Assembly: GCF_050003625.1 (NCBI RefSeq) | Contig: NC_134398.1 | Location: 62,194,891 to 62,258,890 of the forward strand | Direction of reading: 5' to 3' | Length of the DNA: 64,000 bases | Origin: Haematobia irritans | Lineage: Eukaryota; Arthropoda; Insecta; Diptera; Muscidae | Part shown: piece by piece, positions 11,880-22,962 of the stretch | Numbering within the stretch: the first letter of the stretch is position 1 | Layout of the letters: each line of letters begins with the position of its first letter | Position numbers and translations under genes: made by a program | The notes under the pieces: model-generated | What the model was told of the DNA's origin: nothing | Seen by the model: only the letters and a program-made list of their open reading frames with translations | The model's database searches: none

Positions 11880-12110
11880 AAAGATACTGTATGCCAAATC
11901 GGCTTCCTAATAGTGGTTTGCTAAAATATCTTTTTCGGCACACTTTCTTTTCACTCATATGTTCCGATTTGGCAAATAGTGCTATGAGTTCTTGGGGGCT
12001 TTGTGGAGCGTTTGGCTCCATTTTCTCCTTAATTGTCTTAGCATTTTCTTATAGACCACGAGATCTGAACTGTCTTTCTAGTTACGGCATTTTGAATTAA
12101 ATACCGTACG
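11880..12110 (-). pseudogene. Transposase-like relic inside Foldback element 1
   Basis: On the minus strand broken frames read KDSSDLVVYKK, then after a frameshift NAPQSPQELIALFAKSEHMS. The same peptide occurs at 22108-22330 (NAPQSPQELIALFAKSEHMS, MCESVPEKIFYQTT) and, diverged, at 12609-12866 (PPQNPQEFVTLFSKEENMKE, MCESVAEKAFYQTT). Frameshifts and stops make it non-functional. By context it is probably the Mutator-like transposase of the family. Confidence 0.55.
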
Positions 12111-12399
12111 TATTTAGTTAATTAACCAAAATTGGGTATCAAAACTACTTCATTTAGGACAGTTCTTGATTTGTATTCCGACATTCATTTCCCCATAAAA
12201 TATTGGGCGTTTTGACCGCCTATTTTTTGGGACATATGACCACGATGAGGGAGGACATAAAGCCCAAACTAATAATGGGAGATTTGACCGCCCCAATGGG
12301 GGTTATGTCCGGTCGCCGTTTTTAGTATATACCCCGATCGAAAAACAACTGTATAAATTTAAATCGGAATATAAAAATAAGAAAAATAAAAGTGTTAAC

Positions 12400-12866
12400 A
12401 TATATGTGTGCTACCAAAAGAATTGTAAGGCATCAATACAAATATTAAACGGAGAGTTTTGTAAAGGTACCAAACATAAAATGCCTCATGACGGACATGA
12501 GGATCAAGAGAAATTAATGTCGGAGTTCAAACTAAAAACGGCTATAAAAGAAGGAGTTTCGAAACCCAACTTGGTCGTGAACAAAATACGTACTGTTTTT
12601 AACTCAGAATGTATAAATCAGAAAGACAGTTCCATCTCGTTGTTTTCAATAAAATGCACAGGCAATTGAGAAGCATAAAAAGTGCTGCAATGCCAAAACC
12701 ACCACAAAATCCCCAAGAGTTTGTAACATTATTTTCAAAAGAAGAGAATATGAAAGAATACGGTATGTGCGAAAGTGTGGCGGAAAAGGCATTCTATCAA
12801 ACCACGATTTTGAAAGCCAATTTCGCATACACTTGTCAAAAAGCTTATTTCAGCCGATCAAGTTGA
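12400..12866 (+). pseudogene. FLYWCH-like / Mutator-like transposase fragment
   Basis: Two overlapping frames (12406-12669 and 12609-12866) read as one broken protein. The first has CYQKNCKASIQ, then KHKMPHDGHED, a C...H.H layout like the end of a FLYWCH zinc finger, followed by a charged segment (EKLMSEFKLKTAIKEG). The second has PPQNPQEFVTLFSKEENMKE and AEKAFYQTTILKANFAYT. This tail is homologous to the relics inside both Foldback elements, linking them to FLYWCH-type MULE transposases. The FLYWCH assignment is by motif impression and needs a profile search. Confidence 0.45.
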
Positions 12867-14388
12867 AATTTGGTACGTGATGTTAGTTTATGACTTCTAA
12901 GAGCCATGCAAAAATTGGTCCATAATTATTCCTAGTCACCGATATTTCCATTTCTGCTTAGGTAGAAATTTAAGATTGCCTCTAGAAAATAAACAAAAAA
13001 ACCCACAAATCTAAAATCTAATGTAAGAAATTTCAAATTTAAATTGAAATGGATATGCCATTACGTGGTACCTAAGTATCTACAAATTCATACAGATGCA
13101 ATACTAACCAATTCCACCATTTTTATCTGCATCATATTATATATGCACTATAAAATTAAAATTCAGCCCGGTCTAATTTTTGGACATACGTACTTGTCTA
13201 AAAACTAATTTTCACTGATTCTTAGTTTTTAAATTTTATCCAGATTTGGACAAATTAAAAAAAGGAAATCTTTGAATTTAGAATGTATATTCATTCCTTT
13301 ATTGTCAAAAAGATTTATCGAAAAATTTTATACGATTAGAATCCCACACCCTAATTATAAAACCTTGTCTTCTTTAACACGTAAACAAATTAAGTAAATA
13401 AATAAATTAAAAAGAAACACTGTGCAGTGTTCATATCTGTATGCGCGTTGCAAACGTAAACTTTTAATAAAATTGTTATGTAAAGTAAAGACTTTTCCAT
13501 ACAGAAATCCTTTAGCATACGTAATTTCCTACACTGACTTTAGGTAAATTTTTCAAACAGACATATACATAAACCACGATCTATATATACACATACAACG
13601 AGAGGTAGTATAGGTGAAAATAAACCAGATTAGATTCGTTATCGCCAAGATAAAATTCATATAACTCTCGGTGATAAGCACTGACAATATTTCTCATACC
13701 ATGTGAGCATAGTAAATTGAGGTGATAGTTTTTCAAATGAGCTTGACATATATTTGGAGATAGTCGTATAGATTATGAACAATTTTTTTTTTTTTTTTGA
13801 AAAACTTTCTACTAGGACCACGATGATGACTACCTATGCATTCTGTAGCTTGTGCTCGACAGTGCTTTATGTATGCCTTCAAATACCACAATTTGAAATT
13901 ACAGAGTAAATATGCATTGTGTTCACAAAACTCCATAGAATTTTCCCAGCAATGTTAAGCTAGCATAGTGTGGCAAGAGTATCCTGCACAGTTGTTTTAT
14001 TTATATTTCTTCTTGCCAACCGAGTTCTTTTGTTTATACTGACGGCTTTATTCATAAGTGATTCGCCAAAGTTTCAATTCCATTAAAAATAGAACAAATT
14101 AAATGCAGACTATTTCTTTAAAACGGAACTAATGACGAATATGGGGAATTGCTTTTTACTACATACCCCGCACAAATATTGTCGAACAAGGTATTAGATG
14201 ATAGAGCATATGTTTGCAACATTAAGAAGGCCTTGATATAAACCCAAGATGTTTTCGGTTAAACTGCTTTACTTGAATTTTACGTACCCTGAAAACGAAA
14301 CAATACAATGAACGTGATGATGATCAATGGTTATTTTAGATATATTTAACATAAATATATTGAAAGTGATGACATGATACAAACTTAA
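12867..14388. other. No gene; HINE scrap then anonymous AT-rich DNA
   Basis: 12867-12945 resembles the type 2 HINE body (AAATTTGGTACGTGATGTTAG). The rest shows no repeat family or coding region I recognise; 13788-13798 is a T-run. Confidence 0.5.
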
Positions 14389-16346
14389 ACAACTAAGGAA
14401 AATCTAAAGTCAGGCGTGGCCGACTATGTTATACCCTACATCAATTTGAAGATCCTAATTTTCGATACCATATCAAATCCACCAATTGTGTTGGGTGCTA
14501 GGCATAAAACTTTTTGTCCCAAATACATAAGCAAATCTCGGGATCGGTTTATATGGGGGTTATATATGATTATGGACTGATATGGACCACTTTTGGCATG
14601 TTTTTTAAATATCATATACTACCACCACGTACTAAATTTCAACCAGATCGGATGAATTTTGCTTCTCCAAAAGGCACCGGAGGTCAAATCTGGGGATCGG
14701 TTTATATGGGGGCTATATATAATTATGGACTGATATGAACCAATTCCTGCATGGTTGTTGGATACCATATACTAACATCACGTACCAAATTTCAACCGAA
14801 TCAGATGAATTTTGGTCTTCCAACAGGCTCCGGAGGTAAATCTGGTGATCGGTTTATATGGGGGCTATAAGTAATTATGAACGGACATGCTCAGATCGAC
14901 TCAGAATTTCACCACGACCCAGAATATATATACGTTATGGGGTCTTAGAGCAATATTTCGATGTGTTACAAACGGAATGACAAAGTTAATATACACAGAA
15001 AAAAAGTGTCTCGTAAATTTAAGAAAATTTTTACAATAATTTATTACAAGAATTTTCCAGAATTTTAGTTCATTTTTCGAATCTTTAACGAAAATTAACT
15101 ACTCGAAAGGAAATTGTACAAATTCTAAGTAGCAATCGTTTAGTTCATAGCCTACAAAATACGATGGAAATTTCCTTAAAAATTTTCTTAACTGGTAGTT
15201 AATAATTCTTTCGTCATACTATAAAACTACTTATGAAATGTAAAATACTTTCTAAGTAATAAGTGTAATTTACTATAAAGAGTTTTTGTATGAGAAAATA
15301 TTTCTTTACGAAAATTGAACTTGAAAGCGGATAGCAATTTCTTACTGGCAATTCCTATAGTTAATAATAGTTGGTAAAACATTTCTCAATGAAATATTTT
15401 TAGTTCACATGTAATTAAATTTATAGACATTTTCGTCAAAAATGGGTAGATATCATTTCATGAAGTTTTTGCTAATTTTAAGTTAAACGTTTCATCGTTC
15501 TTATACTGATATGCATTTAAGAGTATTGTTTTTAGAGTAAATTGTGGACAGATGCGATTAACTAATGCATAGTACAGAGATGTTTCTCCACAAAGTGGAA
15601 TATGTTTAATGTAAAGATGATGTTACTTGAAAATTTTTTTGAGAGTGAGAGCATGCAATGCAATAATGAGAAATGGTAGCGAGTGATGGGGATGTTGTGT
15701 ATATCTGAGCGTGGGGTTGTTTTTATTTTTGTTGTTTCAGGGGTTTGTGTGTGTGTTTATTATTCGCGAATGGTTTATTTGGCTGGATGAGGTGTTGTTT
15801 TCAATGAAGGCACATATGTTTTTGTTGTTGTAGAAATGTTTTGGTTTTGCTTGGTTTTGTTTGGCATGCTTCAGTTGTATAGTTGGCGTTGGCGTGGGCT
15901 GTTGCACCTTTTTAGCAAGTATGTAACAAGGGAATATAAAGGTATGGAATATTTTGGTTTTTTGAGACATATATTGGTGTTTGTTTATTAAAACTTTTAA
16001 ATGAAAGTTATTAATATTTTAGCGATGAAGTGTACAATGGCGAAGTGATGATCGGTAGCTTAGAAAAAAGTTATTAAGAATGTTCAATATTTAGGAAAAA
16101 ATGCTGAAATGGAAAGTAATTGAAATTGTTTTATCTAATTTAATTTTTATTATTCAATGTAAAAAATAAATATTCATTTTCAGTTTAATCATAAATAGGT
16201 AAGTGTTCTTTTTTCAATGTGGTTTTCTTTTAAAAAATAATATTCTTTATGTATATTATTATTTGCTAATTATTATTATTATTTTTTTTTACCAGTTTCA
16301 TTTTTTTCTTTGTTGTAAAAAATATTTAATTTAAGAGCAACCCCAG

Positions 16347-16402
16347 ATGGATTCGGGCAAATTTTTATATTTCTCCTCAGCTTATAGTTTAATAGAGAAG
16401 TG
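16347..16402 (+). CDS. Mini-exon-like module 1 (speculative)
   Basis: ATG opens MDSGKFLYFSSAYSLIEKW, ending in TG before the donor GTAAGTTTT at 16403. The sequence upstream (AGAGCAACCCCAG) matches module 3 (AGAGTAACCCCAA). The difference from module 3 is 6 nt, so both keep the same frame and the same phase-2 donor. Confidence 0.25.
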
Positions 16403-16741
16403 GTAAGTTTTCTTTTTAAAAATTGGCTTTATTTTCACTAGAATATTTACGTTTTTATGACCTTTTTATAATCAAAATTACAGGTTTTTAATACCTTATT
16501 TTAGTATTACTTTGATCAAATATTTTTGGAAACCAATTTAATATTTTTAATGTTAAAAAACAAATATTTAATTTCAATTTGGAAACATTTTTATGAATTG
16601 GTAAGCTTTCTTTAACATTCTTTTAACCAGAATATTTACTTTTTTTATGCATATTATTTCTTTAATTAGATCTTTTGGAAACCAATTTAATGTTTTTTAT
16701 TTAATGTAAAAAATAAATATTTAATTTCAGAGTAACCCCAA

Positions 16742-16938
16742 ATGAATTTCGATAACTTTTTAACCTCAGCGTACAATTTAATAGAGAATTGGTAAGTTTT
16801 ATACTAAAACTTTGGCTTTCTTTTAACAAGAATATTTATTGTATTATGTCCTTCACATGGATAACAATACAATTTTATGAGTTAATATATTACTTTATTC
16901 ATTATTTCTCTAATTGTTTCAGGTACAAACTGTATGAG
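16742..16938 (+). CDS. Mini-exon-like module 3 plus a 16-nt microexon (speculative)
   Basis: Segment 16742-16791 reads MNFDNFLTSAYNLIENW and ends in phase 2 at the donor GTAAGTTTT. A 131-nt intron-like stretch ends TTGTTTCAG at 16922, and GTACAAACTGTATGAG (16923-16938) would continue the frame as YKLYE before another GT donor. A peptide of about 25 residues would result, ending soon after in a stop. No family recognised; it may be captured host sequence or chance. Confidence 0.25.
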
Positions 16939-17692
16939 GTACGTTTATCTTAGAAAAGTTGAATTCCTTACACCATTTAATAAAATGTCCCCAAATACGG
17001 TAAGTTACAAGCTAATTTAAAGAGCTAAAAAATTATATTTTATTATATTGTTAATTTTTAACAATTTTCATTATTCCTTCCATTTTTCCAGCAAGATATG
17101 TGAAAAATATACTTACGATGAATAAAAAACTAAGGAAAAGTCAAAATGTCCAAAAAGCGAGTTAAAATAAACTACTTTCTTGTTTCACGTGGTCATAATT
17201 TTTATTCACATAAACATTGTATTAAGAACTTTCATCATAAGTTTTTATAATAAAGTACTTTTGCTTAAAGAAAATTTAATTTTAATGTATGGAAATTTTC
17301 ATAATAGTAAAACGGTCTGTTGTTCCTTTAATTATTTAATTTCTCTGTACTGTGGAATGATTGATTTAAAAATAGTTTAGTCGTCGACATTTTAAAGAGA
17401 CTGTTAACCAATCTTTATTATCGGGTTTCCCAAAAAATAAGCAAATAAACCATAATAATACTGACTTTTTAACTTGGTAGGGGTATATATATCTTATGGT
17501 GTTGTAAAAATGAACTAAAATACAATGTTATAGATTAACTAAAATTTAAGAGAATTATAAACTAAACAAGTTGAAAAAAATCTTAAGGGCTAAATCATGG
17601 TCAATATTACTACAGTTTAGTTCATTTTGCAATGGAAAAGGGTTCACTGTTTTTTCAGTGTACCCTCATCCTATGGTGGAGGGTAAAAAAAA

Positions 17693-18647
17693 GGAAATCG
17701 CTCAATTAGTGTGTAATAAATCCAAATTTTTGGAAATAGGGTAATATATTTATGTAAGAGCTACATGTAAGTCTATATACGATCGGCTAACACATGTACA
17801 TTTGAAATTTGAGTAATATTGGATAATAAATAAGAGTATTATAGTCAAATTTGGGAAAATCGAGCGATGCATATATATGGGAACTATATCTAAATCTGAA
17901 CCGATTTGGATTATATGTTCCAGGTTTGGTTGATACCATAGAAGGTTACATTGTGCTAAATTAGAGTAAGATCGGGTACTATAAGGCCTTTATGGTCAGA
18001 AATAAATATATAAGGTCAAATTTTTCAAAAACGGGCGATACATATATATGGAAGCTATATCTAAATCTGGACCGATTTGGGTTATATTTGGCAGGTTTTG
18101 TGGATATTACATGAGATTACCTTGTGCTCGATTTGAGTAAGATCGGATAATAAATAAGGCCACTATGGTCAAAAAAAGCGATTTGGTCATCTTTGAGTAA
18201 GATCGGTTGATAAATAAGGGTTTTAAGGCCAAATTTGGCAAAATGGGCCAATCCATATATATGGGAGCTATATCTAAATCTGAACCGATTCCGATGATAT
18301 TTGGCACACTTAAGGGGTGGTAAATTGGAGTACTTTGTGGCAAATTTGACCCCATTTATCGAATCGGGCCGATTTTTCCCAAATTCAATAGCGTTCGTCC
18401 TTGTACCAAAAAAACTCCACATACCAAATTTCATCAAAATCGGGTAATAATTGCAACCGAAATACTGCGAACAACAAATGCATGAACGGACGGACAGACA
18501 CCAAGCGCTAGATGGACTCAGGAGGTGATTCTGAGTCGATCGGTATATATTTTATGGGGTCTAACATCAATATTTCTGGTAGGCACATTTTTTGGCAGAT
18601 CAAAGTAATGTTATTATACTCTGACCACTATGTGGTTTAGGGTATAG
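17693..18647 (+). mobile_element. HINE type 3, 5'-truncated
   Basis: Repeated units with GATCGG and AATAAATAAGG, the phrase GGAGCTATATCTAAATCTG, GGACGGACAGACACC near 18487, and the 3' hairpin ACTCTGACCACTATGTGGTT plus AGGGTATAG. It is the plus-strand counterpart of 1808-2589. Confidence 0.7.
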
Positions 18648-18651
18648 ATAC

Positions 18652-19167
18652 ACTCAAAAAAAAGTGAACTCTCTATTTCACTAAAGCCATATTAACTTTA
18701 TATTAGTTCATAGAATCATTATGTTTGGAAAAAGTTTATTTTAGTCAAATAATTTTTTGCGTATGTTAGTTAAATGAACTAAAAAACGGGAAAAAGTTAT
18801 ACACAAATAAAGCATAAAGATTTCCTAATTTCGTATTTCTTACAAAATAGTTCATTATTTCTTTAAATTTGTAAATTTTACCAAAAATGTGTCCATCATA
18901 AACTTCGTATGTCACTAAAGACATTCTTGCAATTTGGAACTCCAAGATTTCTCTTAAAACTACAAAATTTTCTTTAACTACTAAAAAAATTTAGTTATGT
19001 CTAATAAATTTTCTTGAATTTGTCGAAAAATATTTACTTATTTTTGCCATATCGGAGTGATGCCAGCGCTTGTAATACCGTTTAGTTAAAATTTTCTAAA
19101 AAAGTTCGAAATTTTCTAAAATTAATCGAAAGTTATCTTTCCTGGTGGGTTCACTGTTTTTTCAGTG
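18652..19167. mobile_element. MITE family B, TA target duplication
   Basis: Flanked by TA (18650-18651 and 19168-19169). Starts CACTCAAAAAAAAGTGAAC and ends GGTTCACTGTTTTTTCAGTG, a TIR of about 19 bp with two mismatches. 516 bp, non-coding. A near-identical copy is at 56402-56918, so the family moved recently. Confidence 0.88.
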
Positions 19168-21614
19168 TATGGGAAACATTTACATTTGAAGCAAAAGTGT
19201 ATAGGAAAATTTAAGTCGTTCCTACATGTTTTCGACTTAGCAGTGTGGATTTTACAAGGAACATTTTGGTATTTTGTCAATTTTTGCCTAAATCAGATAA
19301 CGGGCGAAAGATATATGGGAACTATATCCAAATAGGGATCAATTCTAACCCAAAACACATACTTGTGCCAGATTTGAAGTCGATTGGACTAAAAATTGCG
19401 ACCTAGACTTTAATTACAAAAATGAGTTCACAGATAGACGGACAAGGCGGACGGACAAATTTTTTCAATTAAACACTTAATTGAATTTGGAAACGGATTC
19501 AATTAATATGTTAATTGATTCAATTAATCATTTAATCAAATCCGAATAAAAACCAATTAAAAAAATGATTGATATTTGTTACGTTTCCAATTAAAATATT
19601 AATTGATTCAATCAATTTGTTAATCAATTCGGAAATAGTTTTCAATTACAAACGTGATTGAATTTTTTTCCGTTTCCAATTACACATGTGATTCATCCAA
19701 TCACCTTTGTGATTGAAATTGAATAATTTTGAGCAATGGAAAGAGCGAAAAGAGAACAAGAGAATGGATATTTATTCAACAATGTACGATGGAGAGATCA
19801 GTCTGTGGAAATAACTCGTAACGAACGGTTGGGTTTTTGTTTTTCGCGTAAACTGAAAAACATGATTGGCGACATTCTGTCTGCTGCATTCAAAATGTGT
19901 GCATAAATATTTTTAACGCAACAACAAATCATAGCAAAGGGTTGAAATAAATAAAGTGTGCAACAACAAATGGCCACGTGGTAAAGGTTTGAAAAAATAC
20001 ATGACAGAATGCATTTTAAATTACATGTGTTTGTGTTTTGTGGTATTGTAAAAATGGAAAACAATCTACGTTTATTGAAGGTAAGAAATTGTGAAATGTG
20101 AATACCGTTTTCCATTGACATCCACATTAAACGGACTAAAATAATATATTTTTTATTCATTTCTTTTAGTGACCAGTTTTATTTCGTGAAATTGACCAAT
20201 CAATCCCATCGACTGACTCATTTTATCAAATATATAAGAATATGTTTGCAATCAAAAGGTGGGTACCGTATGATATTTTAAAATTATAATTTTTTTCCAC
20301 TCCTAGTTTTCTCAAAACCAAGAGCGGTATGGGTTTCTTGGAAGATTCACCTTGAAGTTGCAAAGTAGCGTTGGCATTAAATTACATTTTTGTCTTACCT
20401 GCCTTTTTCACTTTAAACGCAAGTAGAGATCAGTATATCTGATATATAAACGAATGAGCTGAATTATGTAATGGTAAAAATAGTTCTTTCTTTTGGATTT
20501 AAAAATATGAAAATATCTGAAAATTATAAAAATATGTATTTTCCATTTATATTTTTTCTATTTTTAGAATTGGCAAAATATCATCAATATAATACCAAAT
20601 ATTACATTGTTTTGCCATTATTTTTGTCTTTGATTGGTTCAAATTTTAATAGACGATTTCAATGTGTGGAAAGGAATTGTTACTAAAATTAAATTACCGA
20701 GCTCCTTAATATATCTTTTTATGCTAAACGACTACAACTGCAAAAGAAGATTATAAATATGCAACCTGGAACGTGATATTCTATAACAAAATTAACTTTT
20801 AATTGGACAAAATTAAATTCGAATTATTCTGTTTACATTCAGAAAACTAATTTAGCTTACAGACTGTTGATTTATTGGAAATCTAGGCACATCTAAATAT
20901 TATAAGGAACATACTGACATCGTTAATATGATAAGGAAGATAATAATTTATATAGTTTATTTTTTTAACACTTTAGTTGTTATTGATCATAATTGTATGT
21001 CCAAGTTATGTTAAAACAAAACACACAAATAACAAAAACCAAATCCTTTAGTCTATAGCATAATTCAGAAAAATAAAATATTGAAGATTTCTTATTTTCT
21101 TTTATTTCAAATAAAACTAAATAAGATATTGGGGGCGCAATATATACATTTTTTGATTGAAATTTATTGCCCATATCAATTAGTAATTTAATTGAATGAA
21201 TCAAATAGTTGATTGATTTTTGTCGCGAAATTAATTAAAATTTTAATTGATTCAATTAAAACTGCGATTGAATTTTATGTCAAAAATCAATCACATTTTT
21301 AATTGATTCAATCACACAATTAATTGATTCCGTGACAAAATTCAAATAAATTTTTAATTGAAAATCGTGTTGGTTTTCAATCACAATGGGTAATTGATAC
21401 TATCATTTTCGTGATTGAAGACATTTCAATTAAAAAAATGATTGAATCCGCGATTTTCGTGATTGAAATAAAAGAAAAATTTTTTGTGTGCAGGGGCCAG
21501 CTCTGAGCAATATTGCCAAAAACACCATATGTATATCTCGTCTCCTTCTGGGTGTTGCAAACATATGTACTTAACTTATAATACCCAGATCCACAGTGTG
21601 GCGCAGGGTATACA
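19168..21614 (+). mobile_element. HINE type 1 fragment split by a foldback element
   Basis: Left part 19168-19455 (from TATGGGAAACATTTACATTT to the GGACGGACA repeat); right part 21491-21614 (CAGGGGCCAGCTCTGAGCAA to the 3' hairpin with CCACAGTGTGGCGCAGGGTA). The 5' end is missing, probably lost at MITE B. Confidence 0.7.
19456..21490. mobile_element. Foldback-type element with AATTGATTCAATTAA-rich ends
   Basis: Both ends (19456-19740 and 21175-21490) are built of repeated AATTGATTCAATTAA-type words in inverted arrangement; outermost are CAAATTTTTTC on the left and GAAAAATTTTTTGTGTG on the right. The 1.4-kb core (19741-21175) shows no gene I can support. Similar words occur at 29795-30030 and 38230-38530. 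Confidence 0.65.
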
Positions 21615-21651
21615 AATATATATACACAGAAAAAAGTAAACTGTTTTATAG

Positions 21652-21831
21652 GAAGAATTAAATACCTCAAGTTGTAAATGGCCGAATGTCCATCACTGGG
21701 ACAAAGAGGACCACATCAATCAGAGCCTTGGAGACGATACTGGACTTAAACCTATCAAAGGCGAAGTCGCTATGGCTGCAATGAGATTTAAGATGTTGGG
21801 AGAATTAATGGAAGTACGAAACAATCCATGA
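21652..21831 (+). pseudogene. Broken coding-like fragment, 5' part (unidentified)
   Basis: An open frame between stops reads EELNTSSCKWPNVHHWDKED, then GLKPIKGEVAMAAMRFKMLG and ELMEVRNNP before TGA. Composition is unlike the neighbouring repeats. A one-base shift at the TGA would continue as DRIPEVAIASERYM across the element inserted at 21848, giving about 90 residues in all. I do not recognise the protein; a processed pseudogene, an exon relic or another transposon's ORF are all possible. Confidence 0.45.
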
Positions 21832-22107
21832 TCGTATACCTGAGGTGGGCGACCGGACATATCCCCCAACGGACATTTCGCCCAAAATAATTTTTGGGCG
21901 TTATGACCTCCAATGAGGCGGTCACATCGCCCAATTTTAGTTTGGGCTTTATGTCCTCCCTCATCGCGGTCATATGTCCCAAAAAATAGGCGGTCAAAAC
22001 GCCCAATATTTATGGGGAAAATAATGTCGGAATACAAATCAAAAACTGTCCTAAATGAAGTAGTTTTGATCCCCAATTTTTGTTAACTAAATACGTACGG
22101 TATTTAA

Positions 22108-22330
22108 TTCAAAATGCCGTAACTAGAAAGACAGTGCAGATCTCGTGGTCTATAAGAAAATTAAGGAGAAAATGGTATAAAACGCTCCACAAAGCCCCCA
22201 AGAACTCATTGCACTATTTGCCAAATCAGAACATATGAGTGAATACTAAATGTGCGAAAGTGTGCCGGAAAAGATATTTTACCAAACCACTATTATGGAA
22301 GCCGATTTGGCATACAGTCTCTTTGTGTTC
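22108..22330 (+). pseudogene. Transposase-like relic inside Foldback element 2
   Basis: The frame reads KDSADLVVYKKIKEKMV, stop, NAPQSPQELIALFAKSEHMS, stop, MCESVPEKIFYQTTIMEADL, then AYSLF. Two in-frame stops make it dead. It is homologous to 12609-12866 and to the minus strand of 11880-12110, so it is an inherited part of the element family. Confidence 0.55.
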
Positions 22331-22643
22331 CACCCCAGTAACTGAAATAATGAATAATATGGATGATGTAGATGCTATTGTTTTATTGATGTCCCTTTTT
22401 CGGTCGTTCCATTTCATCTTATGGGTACAAGAAATTACTAATATTTACGAAGGTTACAAACGACATGTCAGTATAACTGTGTTCATTTTTTAAATCAAGT
22501 TAATAAAACGAAAGATGCAAGAACTTGAGGACAAACTGAATGTGATGAATTTAACAAAGGATTCGCGTGCGCGAATTCTCGTCGTCCTCAAATACTAGCA
22601 ACTTTCAGTTTATTATCTTGTTCTAAACATTAAAATTGGAAAG

Positions 22644-22741
22644 AGATGAAATGATCGACGTGCTGCTGATGGGTACTTGAAAAAAATCGCGCGCGCGATT
22701 TATTTCAAGTACCCATCAACAGCACGTCGATCATCTCATCT
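22644..22741. repeat. 98-bp near-perfect palindrome with GCGCGCGC centre
   Basis: Arms of 49 nt with only 3 mismatches meet at CGCGC|GCGCG (centre 22692/22693). The arms contain GATCGACGTGCTG and GATGGGTACTTGAAA. Confidence 0.92.
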
Positions 22742-22842
22742 GCCTCCAAATCGCGCGCGCGAATCCTTTTTTAAATTCATCACATTTAGTTCATCCTCAC
22801 ATTCTTGCAACTTTCGTTTTATTATCTTGTTCTAAACATTAA

Positions 22843-22962
22843 AATTGGAAAGAGATGAGATGATCGATGTGCTGCCGATGGGTACTTGAAATAAATGGCA
22901 CGCGCGATTTTTTTTTCACGTACCCATCAGCAGCAAATCGATCATCTCATCTTGTTCCAATT
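22843..22962. repeat. Second 120-bp hairpin, diverged copy of the first
   Basis: AATTGGAAAGAGATGAGATG pairs with CATCTCATCTTGTTCCAATT; the tip is GGCACGCGCGAT. More mismatches than 22644-22741. With the ATTCGCGTGCGCGAAT hairpin near 22560 it forms an array of hairpins between the TIRs. Confidence 0.85.

Larger units (their letters stand above)
11227..12317. mobile_element. Foldback/Mutator-like element 1
   Basis: Left end GCCGACCGGACAAATCCCCC, right end reading inward GGCGACCGGACATAACCCCC. The inverted terminal regions run about 130 bp (11227-11361 and 12190-12317) and consist of GGGC/GCCC and ATGACC/GGTCAT words. The interior holds complex inverted repeats and a minus-strand transposase-like relic. 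It is related, in reverse orientation, to the better preserved element at 21848-23578. No clear target duplication is seen here. Confidence 0.7.
14994..17660. mobile_element. 2.67-kb TA-flanked TIR element with mini-exon-like modules
   Basis: Flanked by TA on both sides, starts CACAGAAAAAAAGTG and ends CACTGTTTTTTCAGTG. The ends resemble MITE B (18652-19167), but the interior is different. It interrupts the HINE 3' hairpin at a TA. No transposase is visible. From 16157 to 16940 it holds four related modules, each with an acceptor-like TTTCAG or variant and a GGTAAGT-type donor. Possible poly(A) signals (AATAAA) lie at 17115 and 17163. Confidence 0.75.
14389..17692 (+). mobile_element. HINE (type 1 5' end, type 2 body) split by a 2.67-kb TIR element
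   Basis: Starts AACTAAGGAAAATCTAAAGT with a type 1 GTCAGGCGTGGCCGAC head and continues with type 2 units (GGGGATCGGTTTATATGGGG). Its 3' hairpin is cut: the left half ends at AATATA (14993) and the right half resumes CCCTCATCCTATGGTGGAGG after 17662. The mixture of heads suggests recombination between subtypes. Confidence 0.75.
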
